From positions 1 through 64,000 of the forward strand of contig JADKKR010000003.1 in assembly GCA_016720395.1 (NCBI GenBank): 64,000 nucleotides of DNA. Direction: 5' to 3'. Origin of the DNA: Geobacteraceae bacterium. Its GTDB lineage: Bacteria > Desulfobacterota > Desulfuromonadia > Geobacterales > Pseudopelobacteraceae. Both the position numbers and the translations under genes were made by a program. The notes under the pieces were generated by a model. It had not been told where the DNA came from and ran no database searches. It saw only the letters and a program-made list of their open reading frames with translations. Below, piece by piece: positions 9,118 through 17,924 of this stretch. Position 1 is the stretch's first letter; each line of letters opens with the position of its first letter.

Positions 9118-9136
9118 CGGCAACAGCTTCCGTGAA

Positions 9137-9448
9137 TCAGGCTTTCGAGACCCGTTCCTTTTCCTTGTTCATGGCTTCGCGACCGGCTTCGATGGCAGAG
9201 GCCAGGATGGATTTTTTCTCGACGATAGTTTCTTTGCCGTCTTCTATGGCAGTTTTGATCTTTTCCTGGGCCTCTTTGGTGTATTCCTTTATCTTATCGA
9301 CTGCATCCTCGGCAAAATCGGCAATGGTTTCACGCATCTCTGTACCGCTTTTCGGCGCATACAACAGTGCAAGCCCTGCGCCGATTGCTGCTCCGGCTAC
9401 AAATGACACCAAGACCGTTCCTGCGCAGATTCCCTTTTCTTCTGACAT
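9137..9448 (-). CDS. YtxH domain protein
   Basis: A 103-residue protein. One hydrophobic segment with small residues (VSFVAGAAIGAGLALLYAPK) is followed by the YtxH pattern APKSGTEMRE and a long charged helix (KEYTKEAQEKIKTAIEDGKE). The family is linked to general stress in Bacillus; the biochemical role is unknown. It begins 3 bases after the DUF948 gene stop and is surely in one operon with it. A second YtxH-like gene lies at 20632-20877. Confidence 0.85.
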   Translation of the reverse strand: MSEEKGICAGTVLVSFVAGAAIGAGLALLYAPKSGTEMRETIADFAEDAVDKIKEYTKEAQEKIKTAIEDGKETIVEKKSILASAIEAGREAMNKEKERVSKA

Positions 9449-9450
9449 GT

Positions 9451-9846
9451 CTAAATTCCTCCCTTTTTTTTGAGATATCGTTCAAGCACGTACCTGCCTG
9501 CTACTTTCGCACCGGTTGCCCAGGCCGAGGTGGCGCTGAGCACAGAGGTTACAGTACTCACCGAGCGATTGATCGTGCTCAGGTTGGTCCCGGTCTCACC
9601 CAGAGCCGTCATGAAGCGCCTGACGTCATCGGTGTGTTCGACAACCCCGCCACCGACCGTCTTCAGCTCCGTCAGCACGGCAGTCAGCTCCTGGATGGTC
9701 GGCCGCAACTCCTGCTGAACCATGTCCGAGAGTGAACCGACCGATGCCGCCGTACGTTTGATCGTAGAGATGGCCGGAAGCAGTGTCAGTACCAGAATGA
9801 GAAAAGCAACAGCAATTATGATCAGTGCGATTCCTGTAAGACTCAT
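9451..9846 (-). CDS. DUF948 family membrane-anchored protein
   Basis: A 131-residue protein with one N-terminal membrane helix (about 5-27, IALIIIAVAFLILVLTLL) and a predicted long coiled coil containing LRPTIQELTAVLTELKTV and TNLSTINRSVSTVTSVL, as in DUF948 general-stress proteins. It usually accompanies YtxH, which follows here by 3 bases. The function is unknown; a helical stalk at the membrane is the only inference the sequence allows. Confidence 0.8.
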   Translation of the reverse strand: MSLTGIALIIIAVAFLILVLTLLPAISTIKRTAASVGSLSDMVQQELRPTIQELTAVLTELKTVGGGVVEHTDDVRRFMTALGETGTNLSTINRSVSTVTSVLSATSAWATGAKVAGRYVLERYLKKKGGI

Positions 9847-9951
9847 GTTACCTCTCCGGAGTACGATGCAAGCATCATGGTGATGTAGCCCAAGTATAGA
9901 GCAAAACGGAAATATTTCAATCGAATAAAAGGCCGGCGCCGGAGGCTCTGG

Positions 9952-10809
9952 TCAGATTCGGGCGGGACGTTCGGTCCCGAAGGCCTCCAGGATGTCCCGC
10001 CGCGCTTCTCCCACGGTCAGCGGAATCCGCCGGAACGGGAGGCTGTCGCCGGTCTTCAGCTGGTGGATCAGTTCGGCAATATACGGCAGGCGGAGTTTTA
10101 CCCCGGAGAGCTCTTCACGATTGCTGAAAACCTCCTCCGGTGTTCCGCTGCGAACCAGTCTACCCCTGCTGAGAATGTGCAGCCGGTTCAGGAATACCGG
10201 TACGAGGTCAACGCTGTGGGTGGCCATGACGATCGTCACACCGGATTCACGGTTCAGGCGTGTCAGGAGCTCCATCATGCGGTATTCGCCCATGGGGTCG
10301 AGGCCGGCGGTCGGTTCGTCCAGCAGCAGAATCTCATGCCCCATGGCCAGCAACCCCGCTATGCAGACGCGCTTCTTCTGGCCATAGCTCAGGTTATGGA
10401 TGTCCTTGGCTGCCAGGTCGGACATCTCAACGGCCTCCAGCGCTTCTGCAACCAGTCGTAGGACAGTATCTTCATCACAACCCATATTGCGGGGGCCAAA
10501 AGCCACATCCTCAAACACCGAATGGGCGAAGAGCTGGTCATCCGGGTTTTGAAACACCAGTCCGACCTTTCCGTATATCTGGCGGGGTGAAAGCCGGCGG
10601 ATGTCATCACCATCCAGCAGTACGGTTCCGTTAAAATCCTTGATCATGCCGTCCAGAAGTTTGAGCAGCGTCGTCTTGCCCGACCCGTTTGAGCCGAGTA
10701 TGCCGCAAAAATCTCCCGGCATGACATCCAGAAGGATGTCGGACAGGGCGGTGGTGCCGTCGGGGTATCGGAAGGTGGTTATCCGTGCAGAAAGGCGGGG
10801 AGGCTGCAT
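9952..10809 (-). CDS. cbiO: Cobalt (ECF-type) transporter ATP-binding protein CbiO
   Basis: The ATPase of an energy-coupling factor importer for cobalt, or possibly nickel. It shows Walker A GSNGSGKTT (about 40-48), the Q-loop VFQNPDDQLF typical of CbiO/EcfA, the signature LSYGQKKR, Walker B ILLLDEPTAGLDP and the switch His in VMATHSVD. The ATG at 10809 starts two bases after the cbiQ stop; a TTG six bases earlier is possible but less likely. The 3' end lies 100 bases from the DUF948 gene. The substrate-binding cbiM and cbiN are not in the window. Confidence 0.88.
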   Translation of the reverse strand: MQPPRLSARITTFRYPDGTTALSDILLDVMPGDFCGILGSNGSGKTTLLKLLDGMIKDFNGTVLLDGDDIRRLSPRQIYGKVGLVFQNPDDQLFAHSVFEDVAFGPRNMGCDEDTVLRLVAEALEAVEMSDLAAKDIHNLSYGQKKRVCIAGLLAMGHEILLLDEPTAGLDPMGEYRMMELLTRLNRESGVTIVMATHSVDLVPVFLNRLHILSRGRLVRSGTPEEVFSNREELSGVKLRLPYIAELIHQLKTGDSLPFRRIPLTVGEARRDILEAFGTERPARI

Positions 10810-10811
10810 GG

Positions 10812-11570
10812 TCAATTCTGGAGTTTCCAGGCGATGGTCGCCAGTATGGCAAAGGCCGACAGCCCTGCCAACTGGGCTCCGCCCAGGCGGGAACCGCGCA
10901 ACAGGGGCAGATTCCCGTCATAGCCGCGCTGGGTCATGGCAACGGTCATGGCCTGGCTGCTGTCAAAGGCCCGGATGGTCAGCATCCCGGCCATGGCACC
11001 GAAGGATGTGAGTCCCCGCCGCATGCCGCAGTAGCCGAGCCGGTTCTTCTGTGCCGTGTAGACGACAGCGGCGTCGTCATACAGCATGAACAGCGCCCGC
11101 CAGGCGAACATCGACACGTCGACCAGCCCCCGGGGAAAACGCATCCAGGCAAGTGCAGCCATGGTCTCGGTAAAGGTCATGACCTGGCTCAACAGCACGG
11201 CAACCGATACAGCACCCATGATGCGGGAGCTGATCAGAATCCCCTCACGGAGGCCTTCCGGGTGTCCGGCAATCGAAATGGCCCCTGCTTTGAGGAGAAT
11301 AACGGACTCTCCCGCACCCATGAATGTCTTGAGTACCAGGATCACAACGATGATGAACAGGGGATGCAACATGCGCAGCATCAGCATGCGGGGCTGCATG
11401 CCGGCGATCAGAGCCACCGGCAGGCAGATGCCGGCTACCTGCCAGGGAAAGGCGCTGCCGCGTGAACTGATAACCAGGGCAAGGAGCAGGCCGGCTGCCA
11501 TCAGGCGGCTGCGCGGGTCGACTGCTGCTATGGCCGCATGTTCATTATGTTGGTGCTGGAGATGTCTCAC
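10812..11570 (-). CDS. cbiQ: Cobalt (ECF-type) transporter permease CbiQ
   Basis: The transmembrane coupling subunit of a cobalt ECF transporter: about 252 residues, five or six hydrophobic helices, and the T-component motifs ALAWMRFPRGLVD and GYCGMRRG that couple to the ATPase. It starts at GTG 11570, overlapping the meaB stop by 4 bases (GTGA), which suggests translational coupling. Its own stop is two bases before cbiO. Placement between a B12 enzyme chaperone and cbiO links cobalt supply to B12 enzyme use. Confidence 0.85.
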   Translation of the reverse strand: MRHLQHQHNEHAAIAAVDPRSRLMAAGLLLALVISSRGSAFPWQVAGICLPVALIAGMQPRMLMLRMLHPLFIIVVILVLKTFMGAGESVILLKAGAISIAGHPEGLREGILISSRIMGAVSVAVLLSQVMTFTETMAALAWMRFPRGLVDVSMFAWRALFMLYDDAAVVYTAQKNRLGYCGMRRGLTSFGAMAGMLTIRAFDSSQAMTVAMTQRGYDGNLPLLRGSRLGGAQLAGLSAFAILATIAWKLQN

Positions 11571-12514
11571 CGGCGTTCCAAGATGCCTGCCAGCACCTGT
11601 TCAGCAGCTGAATAAGGGTCAATAGTGTGGTCGCACATACCGGTCACGATCCTCTCAAGCGTGGCGTCTGCCGCCATGTGCTCGAGGGCTCTTTTAAAAA
11701 GGCTGTCACGCAGGATATCCGTGAAGTGGCGTTCATTTCGCTCCCGCAGGAAATCATTGATTGATCCGCTGGAAATCAGGTGTTCGCGATGCAGGAGGAT
11801 CTCCCTGACCAGTTCGTCGATGCCGGTGTTGCGCTGGGCCTCGGTTTTCAGGACCTGCGGATTCCAGCTCCCCTCCGGTGCAGCGCGGAATTCGAGCATG
11901 GTTGACAGTTCGCGTGCCGTGCGGTCAGCCCCGTCGCGATCAGCTTTGTTAACCACGAAGATGTCGCCGATCTCCAGGATGCCGGCCTTGATGGCCTGGA
12001 TGTCATCGCCCAGCCCCGGTACCATCACGACACAGGTGGTATGGGCGGCCTTGACAATGTCGACCTCGTCCTGCCCGACGCCGACGGTCTCGATGATAAC
12101 GATGTCCATTCCCAGGGCGTCCATCACCAGGGCGACATCGGCCGTGGACCGGGACAGGCCGCCCAGCGCACCTCGTGTAGCCAGGCTCCGGATGAAAACA
12201 CCTTCGTCAGTGGCGTGCCGGTTCATGCGGATGCGGTCGCCTAGAATTGCCCCGCCCGTGAACGGACTGGTCGGGTCGATGGCTACGACCCCTACCTTTT
12301 TCCCCTGCGTGCGGAAGGCTGCCGTCAGCTGGTCCACCAGAGTGGATTTGCCTGCTCCCGGTGGCCCGGTGATGCCGATGATATAGGCCTTGCCGGTACG
12401 GGGATAGATCTGTTTCAAGTCGTCGATGGCCTGGGGGCGGTTGTCGTCGATATCCCGCATGAGGCGGGCTGCTGCGCGGATGTCGCCGGTGAGAACCCGT
12501 TCTGCAAGTGGCAT
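11567..12514 (-). CDS. meaB: MeaB/ArgK GTPase, methylmalonyl-CoA mutase chaperone
   Basis: A G3E-family GTPase that protects and loads adenosylcobalamin into methylmalonyl-CoA mutase. It shows the P-loop GPPGAGKS (about residue 50), DPTSPFTGGAILGDRIRM, ETVGVGQDE (switch II region) and the NKAD base-recognition motif. ATG 12514 (MPLAERVLTGD) is the family-like start; an in-frame extension to 12652 has no homologous character. Overlap with cbiQ suggests an operon. No mutase large subunit is in the window; a separate B12-binding subunit is at 25624-26028. Confidence 0.92.
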   Translation of the reverse strand: MPLAERVLTGDIRAAARLMRDIDDNRPQAIDDLKQIYPRTGKAYIIGITGPPGAGKSTLVDQLTAAFRTQGKKVGVVAIDPTSPFTGGAILGDRIRMNRHATDEGVFIRSLATRGALGGLSRSTADVALVMDALGMDIVIIETVGVGQDEVDIVKAAHTTCVVMVPGLGDDIQAIKAGILEIGDIFVVNKADRDGADRTARELSTMLEFRAAPEGSWNPQVLKTEAQRNTGIDELVREILLHREHLISSGSINDFLRERNERHFTDILRDSLFKRALEHMAADATLERIVTGMCDHTIDPYSAAEQVLAGILERR

Positions 12515-12693
12515 GTGTGTACCCGTTTTGTTAAAGTCAGAGCATAGGAAGTCGCTTGTATAGCACGATCGGGTCAGGATTACAATCGGGCGGCTGATAA
12601 CAATTCTTGCCATGAGGCGCAGAGCGGATATAATCTCAGCTGTAATCAGCACGTATTCAGGTCTTCCACACAGAACCTACTAAGGATCACGCC

Positions 12694-13905
12694 ATGAGTT
12701 TTTTTTCCCGACTGAGTGTCAACACCAAGTACAATATCATCTCTTCACTGCTTTTGATTGCCCTGTTTATTGCGCTTGCCTACAGTAATTACCGCCGGGA
12801 ACAGTCGCTGATCCTGAAGGGGGCTGTTGATAATGCCCGCACCATTTCACGCCAGATCATCGAAACGCGGGACTACCTTGCCAGGGTTGTGACCTCCGAA
12901 CCGGAGCGTAACGAGAATCTGATACCGCAGGTGGCAGCCACACGGGTTGCCCAACAGCTTACCCGCGGTTCGAGCTACTATGTCCGCCAGGTATCCCTGC
13001 GCTATCGCAATCCAGACAACCGGCCGGACAGTTTTGAAGCCGCTCAGCTCACGGCCTTCCGGGACGTGAAAGCCGTTGAAAACTGGCAGGTTACAGAGGA
13101 AAAGGGTAAGAAGTCGCTGCGTTACCTGTTGCCGATGGTGTCCGATGAGTCCTGCCTGACATGCCATGGCAGCTATGATACCGCCCCCGGGTTCATCCAG
13201 AGACGTTTTCCCCGTGGGCATTTTTCCTATGGCTACAGGATTGGCGAGGTCATCGGTGCGGTATCGGTTTCCGTACCAATGGAGGGGCTCTACCGGCAGA
13301 TCGGTGCCAACCTTAAGCGCGATATTCTGTTTGATGGGTGTGTGTTGCTGATCTTTGTCACCATCAGCGGATGGATCATTCGAAGAACGATCCTCACGCC
13401 GGTCAAGGCCGTAGCTGCAAGTATCGCCGGGGTTGCGCATTCGGGGAATTTTTCGGAGCGCCTTGAACAGCGCGGGGAAGACGAGATCGGTGTTCTGATC
13501 GGCTCGTTCAATGAATTGATGGAAGAGTTGGACCGAAAAACGGTCCAGCGGGTGGAATCGGAAGGGCGCTATCGCAATTTCATCGAGATTGCCCAGTCGC
13601 CGATCATCACCTTCATGTCCGACGGGAAAATCGTCATCTCCAATCAGAAGGCCGAGAAGCTGTTCGGGCTGACCAAGCAGGAACTGCTTGGTCAGAGCAT
13701 CTTTGATTTCATGGAGAAGGGGGAGTTGCTGCAGAGTGCCATGATAGATTATTTCTCGGCGGGCAGCAGTGACCTGATCGGAACGACCACCCGCCAGAAG
13801 GTGCGGGATGTCTGCGGCAGGCTCTTTGATGTGGAGATGGTCATTTCGGTGTCACAGTCTGAACAGAGTCCCATGTTCACTGCCATACTGCGGGCGGTAA
13901 AATGA
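12694..13905 (+). CDS. Haem-binding Tll0287-like sensor with HAMP and PAS domains, no output domain
   Basis: Predicted to be a periplasmic sensor anchored by two membrane helices (about 13-28 and 210-230). The periplasmic part (about 30-205) is Tll0287-like and has one c-type haem site CLTCH at about 154-158. A HAMP linker (RRTILTPVKAVAASIAGV) and one PAS domain (about 290-400; FIEIAQSPIITFMSDGKIVI) follow, and the protein ends there, with no kinase, GGDEF or methyl-accepting domain. It probably passes redox or gas signals to a separate partner. An AAGGA ribosome site precedes ATG 12694. Confidence 0.8.
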   Translation: MSFFSRLSVNTKYNIISSLLLIALFIALAYSNYRREQSLILKGAVDNARTISRQIIETRDYLARVVTSEPERNENLIPQVAATRVAQQLTRGSSYYVRQVSLRYRNPDNRPDSFEAAQLTAFRDVKAVENWQVTEEKGKKSLRYLLPMVSDESCLTCHGSYDTAPGFIQRRFPRGHFSYGYRIGEVIGAVSVSVPMEGLYRQIGANLKRDILFDGCVLLIFVTISGWIIRRTILTPVKAVAASIAGVAHSGNFSERLEQRGEDEIGVLIGSFNELMEELDRKTVQRVESEGRYRNFIEIAQSPIITFMSDGKIVISNQKAEKLFGLTKQELLGQSIFDFMEKGELLQSAMIDYFSAGSSDLIGTTTRQKVRDVCGRLFDVEMVISVSQSEQSPMFTAILRAVK

Positions 13906-13923
13906 ATCGATCCCTGCGGCACC

Positions 13924-14082
13924 TCAGTAGATGATGATATACCCGTGCTGTTCGGCGATCTTTCTGACCTCATCCCTGTCCATGATGCGGTAGGTTTTCC
14001 CTTCCAGCGTGAAGATGAAGCCGCCATCGCCGTCAGGCCGGGCATCCTCCAGCAGTGCTTCGTATGTTGCCGTCTTTACCAT
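13924..14082 (-). CDS. Small 52-residue protein downstream of threonine aldolase
   Basis: An intact short reading frame beginning MVKTATYEALLEDARP and ending KIAEQHGYIIIY. GGGAGG lies 5 bases before the ATG, and the start is 17 bases after the upstream aldolase stop, so co-translation is likely. The middle (GGFIFTLEGKTYRIMD) looks like a compact beta structure. I do not recognise a family. Confidence 0.6.
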   Translation of the reverse strand: MVKTATYEALLEDARPDGDGGFIFTLEGKTYRIMDRDEVRKIAEQHGYIIIY

Positions 14083-14099
14083 AGCGCCTCCCGTGCCGT

Positions 14100-15164
14100 T
14101 CACTCTTCGGCTGCCTGCCGGACCGCAGCCAGCAGGTGATGAACATCATCCTCGGTTGTCTGCCACGAGCACATGAAACGGGCGCCGCCGGTGCCGATGA
14201 AGGAATAGAAATGCCAGCCGGCAGAGCGCAATGAGGCCGCAGCTGCGGCGGACATCTCGGCAAAGACGGCATTGGCCTGGCATGGGGACATGAGTCGTAC
14301 CCCGGGTATCTTTTCAAGCCCGGCGGCCAGCATTGCTGCCAGCCGGTTGGCATGTGCGGCATTTTTCAGCCAGGCACCGCTCTCCAGCATCCCGATCCAG
14401 GGGGCCGAGATGAAGCGCATTTTGGAGGCCAATTGTCCGGCCTGCTTGCAGCGGTAGTCAAACTCTTCGGCCAGTTCCCGGCTGAAAAACACCACCGCTT
14501 CGCCGACCGCCATGCCGTTCTTAGCACCTCCCAGGCAGAGTACGTCGACACCGGACTTCCAGGAAATCTCTGCCGGAGATAATCCCAGTGCCGCCACTGC
14601 ATTGGCAAAACGGGCCCCGTCCATCTGCACCTTCAGGCCATGGCTACGGGCAAGTTCTGCAGCAGCGGCAATTTCAACGGGAGTGTAGACCGTGCCCAGT
14701 TCCGTGGACTGGGTCAGGCTGAGGACCCGCGGCTTGGGATAATGGATATCGCTGCGACGGGTGATGGCCTGCTCAACTGCGGCAAGGTCAAGCTTGCCGT
14801 TCGGTCCGTCGATGTGCAGGATTTTGGTGCCGTTGGAGAAGAACTCCGGTGCGCCGCATTCGTCGGTTTCCACATGCGCCAGTTCATGGCAGATCACACT
14901 GTGATAGGAGCGGCACAGGGCCGCCAGGGCCAGAGAATTGGCCGCCGTGCCGTTGAAGACGAAGAATACCTGGCAATCAGTCTCGAAAACGTCCCTGATG
15001 CAGGCACAGGCACGCTCCGTCCAGATATCGTCGCCATAGGACGCTACAAAGCCGCGATTGGCCCTGTCCATTGCCTGCCAGGCTTCGGGGCAGATGCCGG
15101 CATAGTTGTCGCTGGCAAACTGGTTGTAAGCGCGTGGTGTCATTTCATGGGCGTCTGCGGCCAT
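14100..15164 (-). CDS. ltaE: Low-specificity L-threonine aldolase (PLP-dependent)
   Basis: Splits L-threonine and L-allo-threonine to glycine and acetaldehyde. A fold-type I PLP enzyme of 354 residues with FVFNGTAANSLAL (cofactor phosphate region), HVETDECGAPEFF, QMDGARFANAVA (Asp contacting the pyridine nitrogen) and the Schiff-base lysine in LCLGGAKNGMAVG (about 215). FISAPWIGMLESGAW is also typical. No other amino-acid gene is nearby except the small downstream gene. Confidence 0.85.
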   Translation of the reverse strand: MAADAHEMTPRAYNQFASDNYAGICPEAWQAMDRANRGFVASYGDDIWTERACACIRDVFETDCQVFFVFNGTAANSLALAALCRSYHSVICHELAHVETDECGAPEFFSNGTKILHIDGPNGKLDLAAVEQAITRRSDIHYPKPRVLSLTQSTELGTVYTPVEIAAAAELARSHGLKVQMDGARFANAVAALGLSPAEISWKSGVDVLCLGGAKNGMAVGEAVVFFSRELAEEFDYRCKQAGQLASKMRFISAPWIGMLESGAWLKNAAHANRLAAMLAAGLEKIPGVRLMSPCQANAVFAEMSAAAAASLRSAGWHFYSFIGTGGARFMCSWQTTEDDVHHLLAAVRQAAEE

Positions 15165-15394
15165 GCAGCGTCTCCCTGTGGTCGGTTGGGAATCATTATT
15201 CGTTTGTTTGAGCAGTAATGATGTTGTTAACGCGCTATCCAGTCTGCAACGGCTGGATTCACGGGAACCGAGACTAGCATGTAAACGGCCGGTTTACCAG
15301 ACATTCATACGCATGATGACGACTAATAGTTGAATATCTCGCGGGAAATGCCTAGAATACCCCTAGCCTTCTTTCTCGCCCCAAGGATTCTGAT

Positions 15395-16276
15395 ATGCGT
15401 TACAGCCGGATGCGGCTTTCTCACAAACTGGTACTTATCATTCTCTTCACCGGTCTGCTGGCCGGGTTTACCGTGTTGCGCGCCCCGTCGTTAACGGATG
15501 AGCCGGGGGCCTCTCCGGCGGATAAGGCCCTGGAAGACCTTTCCCGTATAGAGTACCCCAGCCTCAGGGGCATCAACTGGCATCCGCATTTCATACAGCC
15601 GCATCAGACACTGGAATCTCTTTTCGGCAGCGACTGGGTCTGGGTGGCCCGTTTCAATCGTGTTGACCGCCGGCATGTATATCCCGGAATGACCATCAAG
15701 GTTCCCGAACGGCTGACCGATATCCGGGGATACACACCTGTGCCGAAACAGTATGAGCCGGCGCGCGGCCACGCTAAATACATTCTGATAGATGTCGGCG
15801 AACAATGGCTGGGTGCCTACGAATCAGGCAGGCTGGTTTTCTCCTCGCCGGCAGCGACAGGCAAGGCGGGAACCGAAACCCCTGCCGGCATCTTCCGGAT
15901 CGACGCCCGTCACCTGACCCATACGTCTTCGCTCTACAAAACGGCCAACGATGAAGAACAGTATCCTATGGATAACGCCTTGCGCTTTTACATTGGAACG
16001 GATAATGTTTCCTACTGGCTGCATGCCCGGGACCTGCCGGGTCGTCCAGCCTCCCATGGGTGTATCGGTCTGTTCGATGAAGAGATGCAGAACAGGGTGT
16101 TCGGTACGCCGGAAAAACCTGTGCTGCTTGATTCGCAGAGGCTCTATGAGTGGGCTGTCGGCGAGGCTGAGTATGGTGAAGACGACGGGGGGCTGGATGA
16201 ACTGGAGGATGGACCGGTGGTAGAAGTACGCGGAGCTCTGCCGCGTTACCTGGATAAAAGCCCACCTATGAAGTGA
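15395..16276 (+). CDS. L,D-transpeptidase (YkuD domain), membrane anchored
   Basis: Likely forms 3-3 peptidoglycan cross-links or anchors lipoproteins. The 293-residue protein has an N-terminal membrane anchor (about 10-28), a LysM-like part with VYPGMTIKVP at about 95-105, and the YkuD domain (about 130-245) with HARDLPGRPASHGCIGLF, where His and Cys (about 222) form the active site. The C-terminal tail is acidic and Pro-rich. An AAGGA lies before the ATG. A second, repeat-rich L,D-transpeptidase is at 31194. Confidence 0.85.
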   Translation: MRYSRMRLSHKLVLIILFTGLLAGFTVLRAPSLTDEPGASPADKALEDLSRIEYPSLRGINWHPHFIQPHQTLESLFGSDWVWVARFNRVDRRHVYPGMTIKVPERLTDIRGYTPVPKQYEPARGHAKYILIDVGEQWLGAYESGRLVFSSPAATGKAGTETPAGIFRIDARHLTHTSSLYKTANDEEQYPMDNALRFYIGTDNVSYWLHARDLPGRPASHGCIGLFDEEMQNRVFGTPEKPVLLDSQRLYEWAVGEAEYGEDDGGLDELEDGPVVEVRGALPRYLDKSPPMK

Positions 16277-16307
16277 AGATGCATCACCACAGATACAGGA
16301 GGAGAGC

Positions 16308-16739
16308 ATGAAGCGGACACTGTGTGCAGCATTGATGGCTATAACCCTGGCCACACCGGCATTTGCGGCAAAAGTCTACCTGAAGGATGGCGGAGTCATC
16401 CAGGCGAAGCGGGTCTGGCGTGAAGGCGGCAAGGTTCATGTTCTGGCAACCCGGCACACCCTGACATCATTCGAAAAATCAGAAATCAATCTGAAGCGCA
16501 CCTTCCCTAAAAAACACAAGGTGGCTAATAAAGTTACAGCTGTTGAGGCTAAGGCGGCAATGGCTGCCCCGAGCGGAGTAGTTGCATCTCAGAAGCCTGA
16601 GGACAAGAAAACAGGAGTAGCGCTTCCCAGCCTGCCGAAACTGCCTGAAAAATCACCCGAGAGCCTGGTGCCGTCCGCAGGAACGGGCGGTGCTATCAGG
16701 CAGCAGAAGAAAAATATGGCAGAGAAGCTCGGCGAATAG
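16308..16739 (+). CDS. Hypothetical periplasmic protein
   Basis: A 143-residue protein with a clear signal peptide (MKRTLCAALMAITLATPAFA). The mature part starts KVYLKDGGVIQAKRVW, a pattern of a short beta domain often seen in exported proteins of this group, and then becomes Lys/Ala/Pro-rich and low complexity to the end. It starts 31 bases after the L,D-transpeptidase gene, with AGGAGG before the ATG, so the two are probably co-transcribed. No function is recognised. It ends 7 bases from the convergent hemB. Confidence 0.65.
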   Translation: MKRTLCAALMAITLATPAFAAKVYLKDGGVIQAKRVWREGGKVHVLATRHTLTSFEKSEINLKRTFPKKHKVANKVTAVEAKAAMAAPSGVVASQKPEDKKTGVALPSLPKLPEKSPESLVPSAGTGGAIRQQKKNMAEKLGE

Positions 16740-16746
16740 CTCCAGA

Positions 16747-17724
16747 CTATCCTTTTTTCAGCCAGCGTGCGACATCCTTGGCGTGGTAGGTGATAATGAT
16801 ATCGGCTCCGGCCCGCTTGAAACCGAGCATTGTTTCGAGCACGACCCGCTGCTCATCGATCCAGCCGTTACCGGCTGCGGCCTTGATCATGCTGTATTCG
16901 CCCGAGACATTGTAGACCGCAAGCGGCAGGTTGTATTCGTTGCGCAGATCGCGCAGTATATCGAGGTAGGGCAGTCCCGGTTTGACCATGATGATATCAG
17001 CCCCCTCTTCGATGTCAGCTGCCGCCTCGCGCAAGGCTTCCAGGCGGTTGGCAGGATCCATCTGATAGCTGCGCCGATCGCCGAACTGCGGGGTTGACTC
17101 GGCCGCTTCGCGGAACGGGCCGTAATAACCGGATGCATATTTGACGGCGTAACTCATGATCGGAATCTTATCGAACCCGTTCTCGTCGAGTACTTCGCGG
17201 ATGGCTGCCACACGGCCGTCCATCATATCCGACGGTGCTACCATGTCTGCACCTGCCCGGACGTGGGAGAGTGCTTCCCGTGCCAGCAACTCCAGCGTGG
17301 AGTCATTGTCGACATCGCCATCCTTGATGATCCCGCAGTGCCCATGATCAGTGTATTCGCACATGCAGACGTCTGTGATGACCACCAGTCCGGGAACCGC
17401 ACGCTTGATGGCGCGGACGGTCTCCTGGATGATGCCGGTATCTGAATATGCATCGCTACCCACCGCATCCTTTGTTTCAGGGATGCCGAACAGCAGGACC
17501 GCCGGTATACCCAGGTCGTAAGCCTCCCTGGCATCGGTCACGATATGTTCAATGGACTGTTGGTAAATGCCGGGCATGGAGGAAATCTCTTTTTTTATCC
17601 CGCTGCCGAATGCAGAGAACATCGGATAGACGAGGTCATCCACCGAAAGTGCTGTTTCGCGGACCATCCTCCTGAAGACCTCGTTTCCACGTATTCTGCG
17701 TGCCCTGAATTGCGGGAAAAACAT
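16747..17724 (-). CDS. hemB: Delta-aminolevulinic acid dehydratase (porphobilinogen synthase)
   Basis: Condenses two 5-aminolevulinates into porphobilinogen in haem and B12 synthesis. 325 residues, normal length. It shows the metal-site cysteines in DVCMCEYTDHGHCG (about 120-132), the two active-site lysines in SYAVKYAS and IIMVKPGLPYLD, and VYNVSGEYSM. The cysteine-rich site indicates a zinc-dependent type. Single gene, convergent with the preceding one with only 7 bases between stops. Confidence 0.95.
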   Translation of the reverse strand: MFFPQFRARRIRGNEVFRRMVRETALSVDDLVYPMFSAFGSGIKKEISSMPGIYQQSIEHIVTDAREAYDLGIPAVLLFGIPETKDAVGSDAYSDTGIIQETVRAIKRAVPGLVVITDVCMCEYTDHGHCGIIKDGDVDNDSTLELLAREALSHVRAGADMVAPSDMMDGRVAAIREVLDENGFDKIPIMSYAVKYASGYYGPFREAAESTPQFGDRRSYQMDPANRLEALREAAADIEEGADIIMVKPGLPYLDILRDLRNEYNLPLAVYNVSGEYSMIKAAAGNGWIDEQRVVLETMLGFKRAGADIIITYHAKDVARWLKKG

Positions 17725-17924
17725 GTAAACCTCCTCTTGCCGTCTGTAGTGGTTTCAAAATACTACCCAACGCCTGTTGAAAATGCAAGCTTCACAGCAA
17801 ATGATGGCAGGTGAATGATTTAAAGACCGTACCGGTCTTTCTGGATTGTTTTTTATGAAAATGAGTGGTATGTAATTACATGATAATTGTATTAAGGTAA
17901 ATTTACCAAAGGAGGATATCAAGT

